Assembly: GCA_963759155.1 (NCBI GenBank)
Contig: CAVWXX010000014.1
Coordinates: forward strand, 62,001 to 126,000
Source of the DNA: SZUA-36 sp963759155
GTDB lineage: Bacteria; Pseudomonadota; Gammaproteobacteria; Xanthomonadales; SZUA-36
DNA length: 64,000 nt
Direction: 5' to 3'
Shown: piece after piece, positions 42,580 through 51,563 of the stretch
Layout of the letters: every line of letters starts with the position of its first letter
Position numbering within the stretch: position 1 is the first letter of the stretch
Program-made: the position numbers and the translations under genes
The notes under the pieces: generated by a model
Database searches by the model: none
The model's input: the letters and a program-made list of their open reading frames with translations, nothing else
What the model was told of the DNA's origin: nothing

Positions 42580-44193
42580 ATGAGTGCGGTAAATCTGGAT
42601 CTGAGTAAATATGGCATCACCGACGTCAAAGAGATCGTTCATAACCCTTCGTATGACGTGTTATTCGAAGAAGAGACAAAACCAGGCCTGGAAGGTTTTG
42701 AAAAAGGTGTGGTGACAGAGTTTGGTGCTGTCAATGTGATGACGGGTGAGTTTACCGGTCGCTCTCCCAAGGACAAGTACATCGTCATGGATGATGTCTC
42801 CCGTGACACCATCTGGTGGACATCACCTGAGTCTCCGAACGATAACAAACCGACGACGCCCGAAGTCTGGGCTGACCTGAAGGCGCTGACGACCAAGCAA
42901 CTCTCCGGCAAGCGTCTGTTCGTTATCGATGCCTTCTGCGGTACCAATATCGATACACGACTGAAGGTTCGGTTCATTATGGAAGTCGCCTGGCAGGCGC
43001 ACTTTGTCAAGAACATGTTCCTGCGCCCGACCGACGAGGAACTGAAGAATTTCGGCGAGCCTGACTTTATCGTCATGAACGGTTCCAAGACATCCAACCA
43101 GAAGTGGAAAGAGCATGGCCTCAACTCCGAGGTCTATACCGTTTTTAACATGACCGAGAAAATGCAGGTGATCGGCGGTACCTGGTACGGCGGTGAGATG
43201 AAGAAGGGCATGTTCGCGATGATGAACTATTTCCTTCCTTTACGCGGAATGGCTTCCATGCATTGCTCCGCCAATGTTGGCGCAGATGGCAGTACTGCTA
43301 TCTTTTTTGGTCTATCAGGCACCGGTAAAACAACGCTTTCCACCGACCCCAATCGCGCCCTGATCGGCGACGACGAACATGGCTGGGACGACAATGGCGT
43401 GTTCAACTTTGAAGGTGGTTGTTATGCCAAGACTATCCATTTGAGCGAAGAGGCAGAGCCGGATATTTTTCATGCTGTGAAACGCGATGCTTTGCTGGAA
43501 AATGTCACGGTAGAAGAGGATGGCACGGTCGACTATGACGACAACTCATTGACCGAAAATACCCGTGTCTCCTACCCGATCTACCATATCGACAATATCG
43601 TCAAGCCGGTATCGAAGGGCGGTCACGCAAATAAGGTCATCTTTTTGACCGCGGATGCTTTCGGTGTATTACCACCGGTAGCCAAACTAACACCCGGTCA
43701 GACGAAATATCACTTTCTCTCCGGTTTTACCGCCAAACTGGCCGGTACAGAGCGGGGAATTACCGAACCGACTCCAACCTTCTCAGCCTGTTTCGGTAAG
43801 GCATTTTTGAGTGTGCACCCAACCAAGTACGGTGAGGAACTGGTAAAACGAATGGAAGCATGTGGTGCAGATGCCTACCTGGTCAATACCGGTTGGAATG
43901 GCACCGGCAAGCGCATCTCTATTCAGGATACCCGCGCAATTATCGACAATATTCTCAATGACTCGATCGATAAGGCTGAAACAAAGGTCATGCCCATTTT
44001 CAACCTGGAGATTCCGCTGGCACTGCCTGGCGTCGATGGCGGCATTCTCGACCCACGCGATACCTATGAGGATGTATCAGAATGGCAGACCAAGGCAGAG
44101 CAACTGGCCAAGCTGTTTATCGATAACTTTGAAGACTTTACCGATAACGAAGAAGGCAAGTCACTGGTCGCTTCAGGCCCGCAACTAGCTTAG
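42580..44193 (+). CDS. pckA: ATP-dependent phosphoenolpyruvate carboxykinase
   Basis: This 537-residue enzyme converts oxaloacetate and ATP to PEP, CO2 and ADP, the first step of gluconeogenesis. All key sites are present: GRSPKDKYIV (substrate Arg), EMKKGMFAMMNYFLPLRGMASMHCSAN (metal Lys and His), the P-loop GLSGTGKTTLS (244-254), LIGDDEHGWDD (metal Asp) and TGWNGTGKRISIQDTR. Length fits the 520-540 of the family. GGGAG lies about 10 bases before the ATG. An intrinsic terminator follows. Its divergent paralogue is encoded directly upstream. Confidence 0.97.
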   Translation: MSAVNLDLSKYGITDVKEIVHNPSYDVLFEEETKPGLEGFEKGVVTEFGAVNVMTGEFTGRSPKDKYIVMDDVSRDTIWWTSPESPNDNKPTTPEVWADLKALTTKQLSGKRLFVIDAFCGTNIDTRLKVRFIMEVAWQAHFVKNMFLRPTDEELKNFGEPDFIVMNGSKTSNQKWKEHGLNSEVYTVFNMTEKMQVIGGTWYGGEMKKGMFAMMNYFLPLRGMASMHCSANVGADGSTAIFFGLSGTGKTTLSTDPNRALIGDDEHGWDDNGVFNFEGGCYAKTIHLSEEAEPDIFHAVKRDALLENVTVEEDGTVDYDDNSLTENTRVSYPIYHIDNIVKPVSKGGHANKVIFLTADAFGVLPPVAKLTPGQTKYHFLSGFTAKLAGTERGITEPTPTFSACFGKAFLSVHPTKYGEELVKRMEACGADAYLVNTGWNGTGKRISIQDTRAIIDNILNDSIDKAETKVMPIFNLEIPLALPGVDGGILDPRDTYEDVSEWQTKAEQLAKLFIDNFEDFTDNEEGKSLVASGPQLA

Positions 44194-44230
44194 TTAAAGA
44201 ACCGCAGTCTTTGACTGTATATTCTCACGT

Positions 44231-44262
44231 AAAAGCCTTGGGTAATCGCCCAAGGCTTTTTT
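44231..44262 (+). terminator. Intrinsic terminator of pckA
   Basis: AAAAGCCTTGGG and CCCAAGGCTTTT form a perfect 12-bp stem around TAATCG, followed by TT. The first bases of REP copy 3 overlap the end of the T-run. Confidence 0.92.
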
Positions 44263-44344
44263 AATTGGGGTCAGAGTAAAAACTCTTTGACCGCTGTCCT
44301 GAATATCTATGCCGTTACAAGAGTTTTTACTCTGACCCCAATTA
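44261..44344. repeat. REP palindrome, copy 3
   Basis: It begins TTAATTGGGGTCAGAGTAAA at the pckA terminator's T-run and ends with the complementary arm at 44344. Its last three bases are the stop codon of the RAYT transposase on the minus strand. The inner sequence differs from all other copies apart from a short TTTGACCGCTGTC also seen inverted in copy 4. Confidence 0.9.
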
Positions 44345-45040
44345 ACCCCAACTAACCCGCTTTGGTTTTGGGCCACGCTTTAGAAGGTGCTGGCGCTGAC
44401 CAGTCAGTTGTTCGACTTCTCTTCGAAATTTGCCGCTGCCCAGTACCAGGCCGGTATTCAGTGCGTAGCGTATTTCTGTGATGATATCTTCGTCTGCCTG
44501 GTCAGCGAACAATTCCCGATAGACTGACCATCTTGTTGAGTTGTTTTCACCCAGTGCCAAGTACTCCGGGTGGGGTCGCCACATTCTGGATCCACGTCCG
44601 AAAGCGTGAACGCGATAGCTGGACCAGGTGTAATCCGCAGGATCAACGACCATGCCGGCTCTGACAGGGTTAAGTTCAATGTATCGCTGGCAGCCCAGCA
44701 GGTACTTCTGGGATTGAACCACATTTGATTTAAAGCGCCCTTCGAACAATGTGCCTGTTCGCTGATACCGATAATTGAAATACCGAACGTAGTACCGACC
44801 AAGGTACTGCATACAACTGGATATGGCATTTGAGGATGATGGCGTCATGAGTAGGTGAACATGGTTGGTCATAAACACCCAAGCGTGGATTGCAACGTCG
44901 TATTTTTCAGCAGCTTCAGTTAACCAATGGATATAGGCCTTCAAATCTGAATCTGATGCAAAGCAGATCTGCTGATTATTTCCCCTTTGAACAACATGCA
45001 CAGGCAATCCGGGCGGACACTGTCGGGACCTTCGCGGCAT
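44342..45040 (-). CDS. REP-associated tyrosine transposase (RAYT, Y1/HUH family)
   Basis: This 232-residue protein begins MPRRSRQCPPGLPVHVVQRGNNQQ. It carries the HUH motif in WVFMTNHVHLLMTP, the helix with the likely nucleophile Tyr in MQYLGRYYVRYFNYRYQRTG, and TLFEGRFKSNVV followed by YIELNPVRAGMV. These are classic TnpA_REP signatures. RAYTs cut and rejoin single-stranded REP palindromes and are thought to spread them. REP copies 3 and 4 flank the gene on both sides. The stop codon is supplied by REP copy 3. All motifs look intact, so it may still work. Confidence 0.95.
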   Translation of the reverse strand: MPRRSRQCPPGLPVHVVQRGNNQQICFASDSDLKAYIHWLTEAAEKYDVAIHAWVFMTNHVHLLMTPSSSNAISSCMQYLGRYYVRYFNYRYQRTGTLFEGRFKSNVVQSQKYLLGCQRYIELNPVRAGMVVDPADYTWSSYRVHAFGRGSRMWRPHPEYLALGENNSTRWSVYRELFADQADEDIITEIRYALNTGLVLGSGKFRREVEQLTGQRQHLLKRGPKPKRVSWG

Positions 45041-45150
45041 GCAGTAACTCCTTCATCGGATCAATACTGGATTCTGCCACGGGAACTGATTAGGTATTGT
45101 CAGGTATTTCCCTTTATTCGCGTCAGTTTGGGGGGTTGGTTTAGGTCGGA

Positions 45151-45235
45151 TTAATTGGGGTCAGAGTAAAAACTCCTGAAATGACCTACATTTTCAAGAC
45201 AGCGGTCAAAGAGTTTTTACTCTGACCCCAATTAA
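45151..45235. repeat. REP palindrome, copy 4
   Basis: It lies about 110 bp upstream of the RAYT start and ends 5 bp before the stop codon of the convergent-side sulfatase-like gene. Both arms are complete. Inner bases include AAGACAGCGGTCAAAG, the inverse of a piece in copy 3, so copies 3 and 4 share part of their loops. Confidence 0.9.
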
Positions 45236-45240
45236 CCCAG

Positions 45241-47433
45241 TTAACCAGTTAACCCATCGGTATTGGATTGGGTGATTTCCCGCAGGATCAGTTCGCCCCC
45301 CGATTCTTCGATCGCAAAGAACTGCAGGTGGTTGCGCCCTTCGATAAAAATATCACCAGGTACTACAGCTGAAAAAAAGTCCTGGTAGCCAGCAATCCGA
45401 TATGTCTGCGTGGTACTTTGAATGACACCATTGACTGCAACCGCCACGTTTTTCGGGAAATCTTCGGCAGGAATATCCACCCAGCGACCCCATACGTGGA
45501 TCGGATAGAACGTTTTCTCAAGATTGATATCGCGAAAATACCCGGTGGCATCGGCGATGATGTGTCCATCTGCAACTGCGCCTTCCCGGAAATCACGTGG
45601 CGTGAGGCCGACCATCCGGGGATAGGGGCCGAACTTGTAAAGATTGGAATCGCTGCCGGTACCAAAGTTTCTGGCGAGTTCCCGGGCGCTGGCCTCAAGG
45701 TGAGCTTCGTACGCGTCGCGCCGAAATTCGTGCATGCGACCTGTGGCATCCAGAATCTGTACCCAACCCTGTTGTTTGCGTCCTGCCTTACCTGCCAGAC
45801 TGGAACCGGAAAGGTTCCATTGTGGAGCCAGATCAAGGACGTCGATCACGGTGGGCAAAATGTCTGTCAGGCTTGCAGGCAACTCGTCCAGTGTTCCGGT
45901 CTTTTGTCCGGGAAACTTTACAAATAACGGTATGGAGGCGATATTCGACATGGTCGTGTCATTAATCGAACGCCGCGACTGCCCAGGTATGAAGCTGGCG
46001 CCATGGTCACTTGCCACGATGAGCAAGGTGTCGTCGAATAGCCCTTGTGCATCAAGGCTATCCAGCAATTGTCCCAGCAGGACATCCACGTACTGGATCT
46101 GCAGCAAGGCTTTCTGCAGCGCCTGGTTGACGGCGAAACTGTCCGGGTACCACTCGTGTGCGTAAGTTCTTAACGGGTCATCCTGGGGGCGAGTACCGAA
46201 ATGTCTCAGATTGCTCTCTACAATGGCTTCCTTGCCATTCGGTTGAAAGACCCATGGGCTATGAGGCAGCATCGAATGAAGAAAAAACAGACCGGGTTTG
46301 TCCGCTGGATGAATTTCTTCGACGAAGGCTTCAAAAACTGCGCCACGGTGGATGGGTCTCTGCCGCTTTCGCACTTCATTTCTCAAGTCATCTGCACCCT
46401 GTATGACAATGGGCTCATCAAGTACCCAATCGTCCATATCGGTTAGAAAACCAGACCAGCCCTGGCTCACTGCAGGGAGCTGGTTGCTGTAGGGTCGCGG
46501 CGTGACAATGTGAGCGTAAATGACAGCAAGATCGGATACAAAAGTCAGGTTGAAGGTTTTGGCGGCGGGCACTCCTTCAGAAGCAATACCGGCTTCGGGG
46601 GCAGAGTTCTTGCAAAACCTGTCAGGACACATAAGCGTGGCAGACTCCCAGGCCGTAATCTCATGCGTTGAACTCAGTAACGTGAATAGGCTTTGTGGAA
46701 AATTGCTATGAATCGGTAGCATGCCGCTCATATCGGCCGGATGTAGCCCACACAAGGCAGCCGGCAATGCACCCGTAGTAATTTCTGAAGGTGTGGTGGC
46801 ATTTCGGAACCAGGTAGATGTGTCGGCCAGCCTTTTAAAATTGGGGTATCTGTCGCCGTCGATCTCCAATTCTGGTGTGAGCAACGACATCAGCGGAAAT
46901 TCATCGAACATAATGAATACGATATCCGTTCTCTTGCCATTTTGGGCAATGTCCTGAGACAGGTCAGTTTTCTTCGGAACAACGATTTCGGAGGCGCCTG
47001 ACGCAAACAGGAAAAACAGTGGGAAGAGCAGGATGGCCGGTGACAAATAAAAAAGTAACAGCCTCACCGGGTTAAAACGATACCAGGCTGCAACGCAAGC
47101 CATAGCAGTCACAGCGCTGATGCCGACATTCACCGTACCGGAAAGCCCTAACCGGGAAGCAACGGGCAGCCATACGAGCCACCAGAGCACAAACTGGGTT
47201 ATCAGGCTCACTGTTTTGCCGGTACCGGAATGTAGCTTGTTGGCAGTCACAATTAAAGCGATGAGCAACAGGGGCAGGCAAATCGAAAGCACGATCGCGA
47301 AGACTATCAATTGGGCAATACCGAATCGATTGGAGACAAAGAACTCGGCATTGTCGCCCAAAAGCGAAAACAACGGTTGTGCGACTGCCAGGGCAAACAG
47401 CAATGCGATCAGAAGTGCTTCCTGCCGTTTCAA
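45241..47433 (-). CDS. Membrane-anchored sulfatase/alkaline-phosphatase superfamily protein
   Basis: This 730-residue protein has an N-terminal membrane part of four to five helices to about 150. A periplasmic hydrolase domain follows, starting TDIVFIMFDEFPLMSLL and including NFKRLADTSTWFRNATT and LLIVASDHGASFIPGQSRR, the metal-binding Asp-His pattern of the family. A beta-rich C-terminus (about 590-730) follows. The catalytic residue would be a Thr or Ser in TPSEITTGALPA, so it resembles the phosphoethanolamine or phosphoglycerol transferase type more than Cys-sulfatases. It is the third gene of a minus-strand run and lies 110 bp after the methyltransferase. The substrate is unknown. Confidence 0.8.
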   Translation of the reverse strand: MKRQEALLIALLFALAVAQPLFSLLGDNAEFFVSNRFGIAQLIVFAIVLSICLPLLLIALIVTANKLHSGTGKTVSLITQFVLWWLVWLPVASRLGLSGTVNVGISAVTAMACVAAWYRFNPVRLLLFYLSPAILLFPLFFLFASGASEIVVPKKTDLSQDIAQNGKRTDIVFIMFDEFPLMSLLTPELEIDGDRYPNFKRLADTSTWFRNATTPSEITTGALPAALCGLHPADMSGMLPIHSNFPQSLFTLLSSTHEITAWESATLMCPDRFCKNSAPEAGIASEGVPAAKTFNLTFVSDLAVIYAHIVTPRPYSNQLPAVSQGWSGFLTDMDDWVLDEPIVIQGADDLRNEVRKRQRPIHRGAVFEAFVEEIHPADKPGLFFLHSMLPHSPWVFQPNGKEAIVESNLRHFGTRPQDDPLRTYAHEWYPDSFAVNQALQKALLQIQYVDVLLGQLLDSLDAQGLFDDTLLIVASDHGASFIPGQSRRSINDTTMSNIASIPLFVKFPGQKTGTLDELPASLTDILPTVIDVLDLAPQWNLSGSSLAGKAGRKQQGWVQILDATGRMHEFRRDAYEAHLEASARELARNFGTGSDSNLYKFGPYPRMVGLTPRDFREGAVADGHIIADATGYFRDINLEKTFYPIHVWGRWVDIPAEDFPKNVAVAVNGVIQSTTQTYRIAGYQDFFSAVVPGDIFIEGRNHLQFFAIEESGGELILREITQSNTDGLTG

Positions 47434-47535
47434 GACGAGTTTGCTACCTGGTGAGAGTTTCGAAAAAACATGCTGAAAGCCCGATACTTATTGCTTGCCT
47501 GGTTGACCTGCTTGTGCGTTTCGTTCACCTAGAGT

Positions 47536-47562
47536 AAACGGGGTCAGCGTAAAGTGCTACTT
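47536..47562. repeat. Degenerate half REP arm
   Basis: GGGGTCAGCGTAAAGTGCTA resembles one REP arm (GGGGTCAGAGTAAAA) but diverges after 13 bases and has no opposite arm. It lies at the 3' end of the methyltransferase gene, whose stop codon is inside it. It could be a relic or a different REP subfamily. Confidence 0.4.
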
Positions 47563-48968
47563 TCCTGAGATTTGACACAGCTATACAGCGTGCGGTTGCC
47601 GTTGTTCACCTCCCGCCGCTGCCGGATCTCAAAATGTCGTTCCAGGTTCGCCTGGAACGACTCCCGGCTGTAATCCTGATACTTGTCGTGCTTGTTGCGT
47701 AACAGGGTTTTCACCTTGTCATCCTTTCGTGATACATATTCAATAACCAGCTTGTCTGTCAGCCCGGCGAGCCAGTCAATAAATTCCGCCAGGGGAATAT
47801 TTGCCGTGATCACCACGTGGTGAATTAAAGCCAAACATAACACCAGGTCGGGTCGACTGCGGGTTTGCAAGTCACTGCGCTCGCGATTACGCCAACCCCA
47901 ATTGGGTGACGGATCCGCTACATTCTGAACCAATGGCAAAATATTAGCGGGTGCACTCTCATCCAGGAAAAGCCGCTCCACGGCAACGTGGTCGATATCA
48001 GTTGCCACAACCTGGTTGCAATTTTCCGCTGCGATGCGCGAGAACTGCCCGGTATTGCAGCCGATATCCCAAACCACACCCGGTTTTTCAGTCACTATGA
48101 CACTGCGAATAAATTCTTCCTTGCACACATGGTCTTTATCCGAGTAATTATGAAACTCGGTATAGTCGCCCCACTCAGAACCCGTGGCTTCCCACTCAAG
48201 TTTTTTGACGATTTTTTGCAATTTACGCACATTGACCAGGATCAACTCACGGTTAAAGCCGGCTGATTTAAGGTTTGAGCGGATATTTTCTGACGAACCA
48301 GCAAAGCGACGGTCCAACTTGGATTGAAGCCAAACATGGCTCATCACACCCTTACGGAACCGATCTCGGAAACCAAACAAGGAAGCCGCTGCCTGTACGT
48401 TGATACCATCGATGGAAGAACGCATGAATGGTTGGAAGTTACAGCCCTTGTATACCTGCATGAACAGCGGAAAAAGGAACATTTCACAAAACTGCCGGTA
48501 ACCGGACCATGGCTCCCCTTCCTGCAACGGTTCGAAAGACGGGATGTCGATAAACACCGGTTTGCGATTGACAAACTGGATGTTATATGGACTTGCATCC
48601 TTAAGTGTAAAGCCGTTACTGACGGCACGTTCAACCAGGTGCAACTGCAAAGTTGCTGCGGCCTTCAACATACTGAAGGACCACTCATAGGGGTAAGAAA
48701 TCACGGGTACCGGATCGTGCTCAAGAAAACCTGTCCATTCTGCTTTCACATCATCTGGTAAAGGGTTCTGTCCAACCGGAACTTCTCGTGTACCGATAAG
48801 CTTTTTAGATTCAACCAGCTTGGTATAAAAAGGCTTTTTCTCAAGTTGCCTGAAGTTTTCCAGGGCGGTTGCACTCAAACCCCGGAATATACGTCCCTGG
48901 AAATGATACACACGGCCATTCCGATCACGAAAGGAACCGGCATTGATCTCGGCTTGTGAGATATTCAT
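47544..48968 (-). CDS. Two-part class I SAM-dependent methyltransferase
   Basis: In this 474-residue protein the C-terminal half (from about 290) is a Rossmann methyltransferase with VVWDIGCNTGQFSRIA (motif I), VVATDIDHVAVERLF (motif II) and LVLCLALIHHVVI. The N-terminal half contains GFTLKDASPYNIQFVNRKPVFIDIPSFE. This resembles the catalytic and metal-binding stretch of small-molecule kinases (DxxPxNI...FID), so it may be a pseudo-kinase or substrate-binding module. It lies 7 bp downstream of the 66-residue membrane protein gene and upstream of the sulfatase-like gene. The substrate is probably an envelope or exported glycan, by context only. Confidence 0.8.
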   Translation of the reverse strand: MNISQAEINAGSFRDRNGRVYHFQGRIFRGLSATALENFRQLEKKPFYTKLVESKKLIGTREVPVGQNPLPDDVKAEWTGFLEHDPVPVISYPYEWSFSMLKAAATLQLHLVERAVSNGFTLKDASPYNIQFVNRKPVFIDIPSFEPLQEGEPWSGYRQFCEMFLFPLFMQVYKGCNFQPFMRSSIDGINVQAAASLFGFRDRFRKGVMSHVWLQSKLDRRFAGSSENIRSNLKSAGFNRELILVNVRKLQKIVKKLEWEATGSEWGDYTEFHNYSDKDHVCKEEFIRSVIVTEKPGVVWDIGCNTGQFSRIAAENCNQVVATDIDHVAVERLFLDESAPANILPLVQNVADPSPNWGWRNRERSDLQTRSRPDLVLCLALIHHVVITANIPLAEFIDWLAGLTDKLVIEYVSRKDDKVKTLLRNKHDKYQDYSRESFQANLERHFEIRQRREVNNGNRTLYSCVKSQESSTLR

Positions 48969-48975
48969 GAATAAA

Positions 48976-49176
48976 TCAGGACTCGTCTTCCGGATCTTCT
49001 TTCCTGGCCATACCTAACGCGGCCCTTAACCTGTGCCAGTAAAGTTTTATCACCACACCGACAGCGGCGACACCACCCAGAATAACCTGTAACAGCATGC
49101 TGCCGGTGCCGGGATCAAGGTAAGCCAGGGTATCGGTAACAATAAGCAACAATACAATGGCTATAAATACTCTCAT
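48976..49176 (-). CDS. Small membrane protein of the methyltransferase-sulfatase run
   Basis: This 66-residue protein begins MRVFIAIVLLLIVTDTLAYLDPG. It has a first hydrophobic segment or signal, the motif AYLDPGTGSMLLQVILGGVAAVG running into a second membrane helix, and a basic then acidic tail. GAGAAA lies about 7 bases before the ATG at 49176; a longer frame from 49242 has no support. Small YLDPGTGS proteins commonly sit beside such sulfatase and methyltransferase genes. The function is unknown. The 322 bp upstream, to 49498, show no further gene. Confidence 0.7.
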   Translation of the reverse strand: MRVFIAIVLLLIVTDTLAYLDPGTGSMLLQVILGGVAAVGVVIKLYWHRLRAALGMARKEDPEDES

Positions 49177-49498
49177 AGATGTTTCTCTGCCTACTTTAAA
49201 GACCTTGGCACGTTTGATTTCCGTGAAAAATGAATTGGGCAAAACAGCCCTTTAAATGATTATTTTAAGTCATTGCCAATGTAATTGTACTAAGGACAAG
49301 AATCAATTGCGGTGAGTTGCTTTTACTCCTGTCAGCTTTTTGAGCTAGATAATGAAGATATGAGTGAAATATCCACAGGGAAGCCACAATCAGTAGAAGA
49401 GTCAAACAGGCCAAAAAGTTTCTATCGTCAGTTGCGTCGCAGCTCATACTATTCTCCCTCGATATCTCTCATAGCAGATTTTACTGCTCAACCATCAA

Positions 49499-50818
49499 TC
49501 AACGGCATCCCTTAACGGTGATTTCTTCTCTGTTCTCAGGACCCAGCTGCACAGTGCAGACATCGCTGCCATCCTCTGGAGCCCCTTCCAAAAATACTCG
49601 TTTAATAGGTACCGTCACAGGGCTCACAACAAATCTGACAGCAGTGCCAAAAATCCCACCACTTTTTATACCAAAATCCAGATCGCCAAAAGATCCTTGT
49701 ACCGCAATCGGAGTTGCGAGGCTGAAGAACTGGGCACTTTTAGGAGTCGGTGACACCGCCAGATTGATCTCATTGTTTTTGAAATCAACCTTGCCTGTGC
49801 CACATATTCTAATTTTACTGGTATCAATAAAGAAGGCGTCTGGAGTCAGCAGGCCATCCTTCACCGTCCACCTGCCAATTGCACAATTAATTTGTGACGC
49901 GTTTTCATCAGTACTTGAAACAATTGCCGCCACCAGGTCAACGGCCCAGAGGTCTATTATCCCAGCCTTAAGGTTCTTCAACTGCCCGGAAAAGTCAAAA
50001 TAGCCATTACCATTTGCGAGAACCTGATCCAGTGAAGATGCAGTTGAGCTCAGATGAACATCAAGATTCACCAGTCCTTCCATATCGGATTCAGGTTTAC
50101 TTCTTCTCACGAGAATTCCGATATCGAAATTTTCGACCACAGCTTTCACCTCGGCTTTTGCACCCTGCTCTCCTGGAGCCAATGAGGCGGAAAAGGTAGC
50201 TGAACCTCCGGGTAAATTGAGCTGCAACGGCTCTATTGCCAATCTGCCATCGAGCAGGCTGACTTCCACGGAACCACTCCCCAACTGGTCTTCCCCGGAG
50301 ATCACCTTTTCAGCCTTGATACCTATATGAGCATCAATCTGTGCAAGCAACTCGGGATCAGTCAGTTTCCTGACATCAGTACCCGTGGGGCTTGCGATAT
50401 CTGATTCTTCTTTTTTATCTGGCTGCGTTTCCGGCTCTTCGTTTTCATCACCTCCCTTTTTCGCGGCCGCCCCACTCCAGGACCAGCCTTCAAAAATAAA
50501 ATCATCGAGCTGAATCAGAGGGGACTTGAAATTTATTTCAGCACTCACCTGATCGTCACCTCGTGAAAGGTGCGCTTTCCCTTTAAGACTGCTGGTACCG
50601 GTGCGTATCTCGAGGCTTTCAAGATCAAAATGGTCCTGCATCAGTATGATATTTGCGCTGATTCCATATTTTTTGAGAGGGGGTAGGTCGAGCTTAAGCA
50701 AGTCGTTCAGACTGGAGAGATCATCTCCACTTACTTCAGACCTAAGTGCCAGCGATTGACGAGCTTGGGCGAGATCAACTATCTCCTGCAAAGGAAAGCA
50801 AGGTCTCAGATATAGCAA
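49499..50818 (-). CDS. AsmA-family protein, C-terminal part (frameshifted gene)
   Basis: This open frame of up to 439 codons continues the AsmA-like protein begun at 51563 after a frame change near 50780-50790. It has the repetitive beta-strand pattern of AsmA proteins, an acidic low-complexity linker (DENEEPETQPDKKEESD) and the conserved C-terminal block LDVHLSSTASSLDQVLANGNGYFDFSGQLKN, CAIGRWTVKDGLL and VAVQGSFGDLDFG-like IAVQGSFGDLDFGIKSGG. AsmA proteins bridge the periplasm and help phospholipid movement to the outer membrane. Its own first codons have no ribosome site, so separate translation is doubtful. Confidence 0.75.
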   Translation of the reverse strand: MLYLRPCFPLQEIVDLAQARQSLALRSEVSGDDLSSLNDLLKLDLPPLKKYGISANIILMQDHFDLESLEIRTGTSSLKGKAHLSRGDDQVSAEINFKSPLIQLDDFIFEGWSWSGAAAKKGGDENEEPETQPDKKEESDIASPTGTDVRKLTDPELLAQIDAHIGIKAEKVISGEDQLGSGSVEVSLLDGRLAIEPLQLNLPGGSATFSASLAPGEQGAKAEVKAVVENFDIGILVRRSKPESDMEGLVNLDVHLSSTASSLDQVLANGNGYFDFSGQLKNLKAGIIDLWAVDLVAAIVSSTDENASQINCAIGRWTVKDGLLTPDAFFIDTSKIRICGTGKVDFKNNEINLAVSPTPKSAQFFSLATPIAVQGSFGDLDFGIKSGGIFGTAVRFVVSPVTVPIKRVFLEGAPEDGSDVCTVQLGPENREEITVKGCR

Positions 50819-51563
50819 AATCGAGTTCCATCCATGTTTTGTTTTCAGTCAGAAATTCTTCAAGCGAGGCCAGTTTCACCCTGAATGTGTAAGGAAACTC
50901 ATTAACCTTTCCCTCAATATCAAGGTTCAATGGTTCGCCCGGGATCATTGCGCCAGTGCATTTTTCGATACGGGCTCCGGCTGGCTGGTCTTCTCCTGGT
51001 TGATAAAAGGTGACGCCGATATTCTCAAACAACAGTTTTCTTACCACCACAGAATCGCTTGTAATTTCGAAAGATTTTCCTTTTTTGGCTACTGGTTTAT
51101 CCCCCCCCTGCGGCGGCACTGGTTCTTTCTCGGAACCTCCTTCAGATTTATCAGCAGCAGAACGTACCCAGTTAACGGCCCCCTCGCTATTTTCTTCCAG
51201 GTTAACATCGAGTGTATTCACTAAAAACTCTGTGATATAGAGTTTCTTCTTTAAAAGAGGCAGGAGTTCAACCTGTATCTTTGCTGAGTCAAGGTAGAGA
51301 AAGGTATCCTGGGAGAAATCCTTGGTATTACTGATTCGCAGTCCCTCAAGGGTAAAAACCGGTTTCAAGGAGGTAGAGAGCACAATCGACTTTTCAATCC
51401 TGACCGGTCGCTCAAGTGCATCACTAGCCATTGTCTCCAGAGGCTCTTTAAAACGTGTGAGATCTAACGGTATTTTCAAGAAGGTTACCGCACATATAAA
51501 AATAAAAAGAAGACTGGTGACAACCAAAAACAGTCTAAAAATCCAACGAACTCGTTTCCCCAT
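50775..51563 (-). CDS. AsmA-family protein, N-terminal part (frameshifted gene)
   Basis: These 262 codons comprise an N-terminal anchor helix (about 8-30) and the AsmA start: RFKEPLETMASDALERPVRI followed by LKPVFTLEGLRISN and a linker (ADKSEGGSEKEPVPPQGGD). Sense continues into the frame of the following part: ...TLLSFAG here and EIVDLAQARQ there join if one base is added in GCAGGAGATAGTT. The joined protein would be about 690 residues, normal for the family. Either the gene is recently broken or there is a sequencing error. Confidence 0.75.
   Translation of the reverse strand: MGKRVRWIFRLFLVVTSLLFIFICAVTFLKIPLDLTRFKEPLETMASDALERPVRIEKSIVLSTSLKPVFTLEGLRISNTKDFSQDTFLYLDSAKIQVELLPLLKKKLYITEFLVNTLDVNLEENSEGAVNWVRSAADKSEGGSEKEPVPPQGGDKPVAKKGKSFEITSDSVVVRKLLFENIGVTFYQPGEDQPAGARIEKCTGAMIPGEPLNLDIEGKVNEFPYTFRVKLASLEEFLTENKTWMELDFAISETLLSFAGDS

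Noticed and set aside
49265..49447. A 60-codon minus-strand frame with a hydrophobic stretch upstream of the 66-residue membrane protein
   Set aside because: It has no ribosome site and no family features, and its composition is no better than other chance frames in this AT-richer gap.
50775..50818. Programmed ribosomal frameshifting in the AsmA-like gene
   Set aside because: No slippery heptamer or following pseudoknot is visible at the junction, and AsmA proteins are not known to use it. A mutation or read error is simpler.
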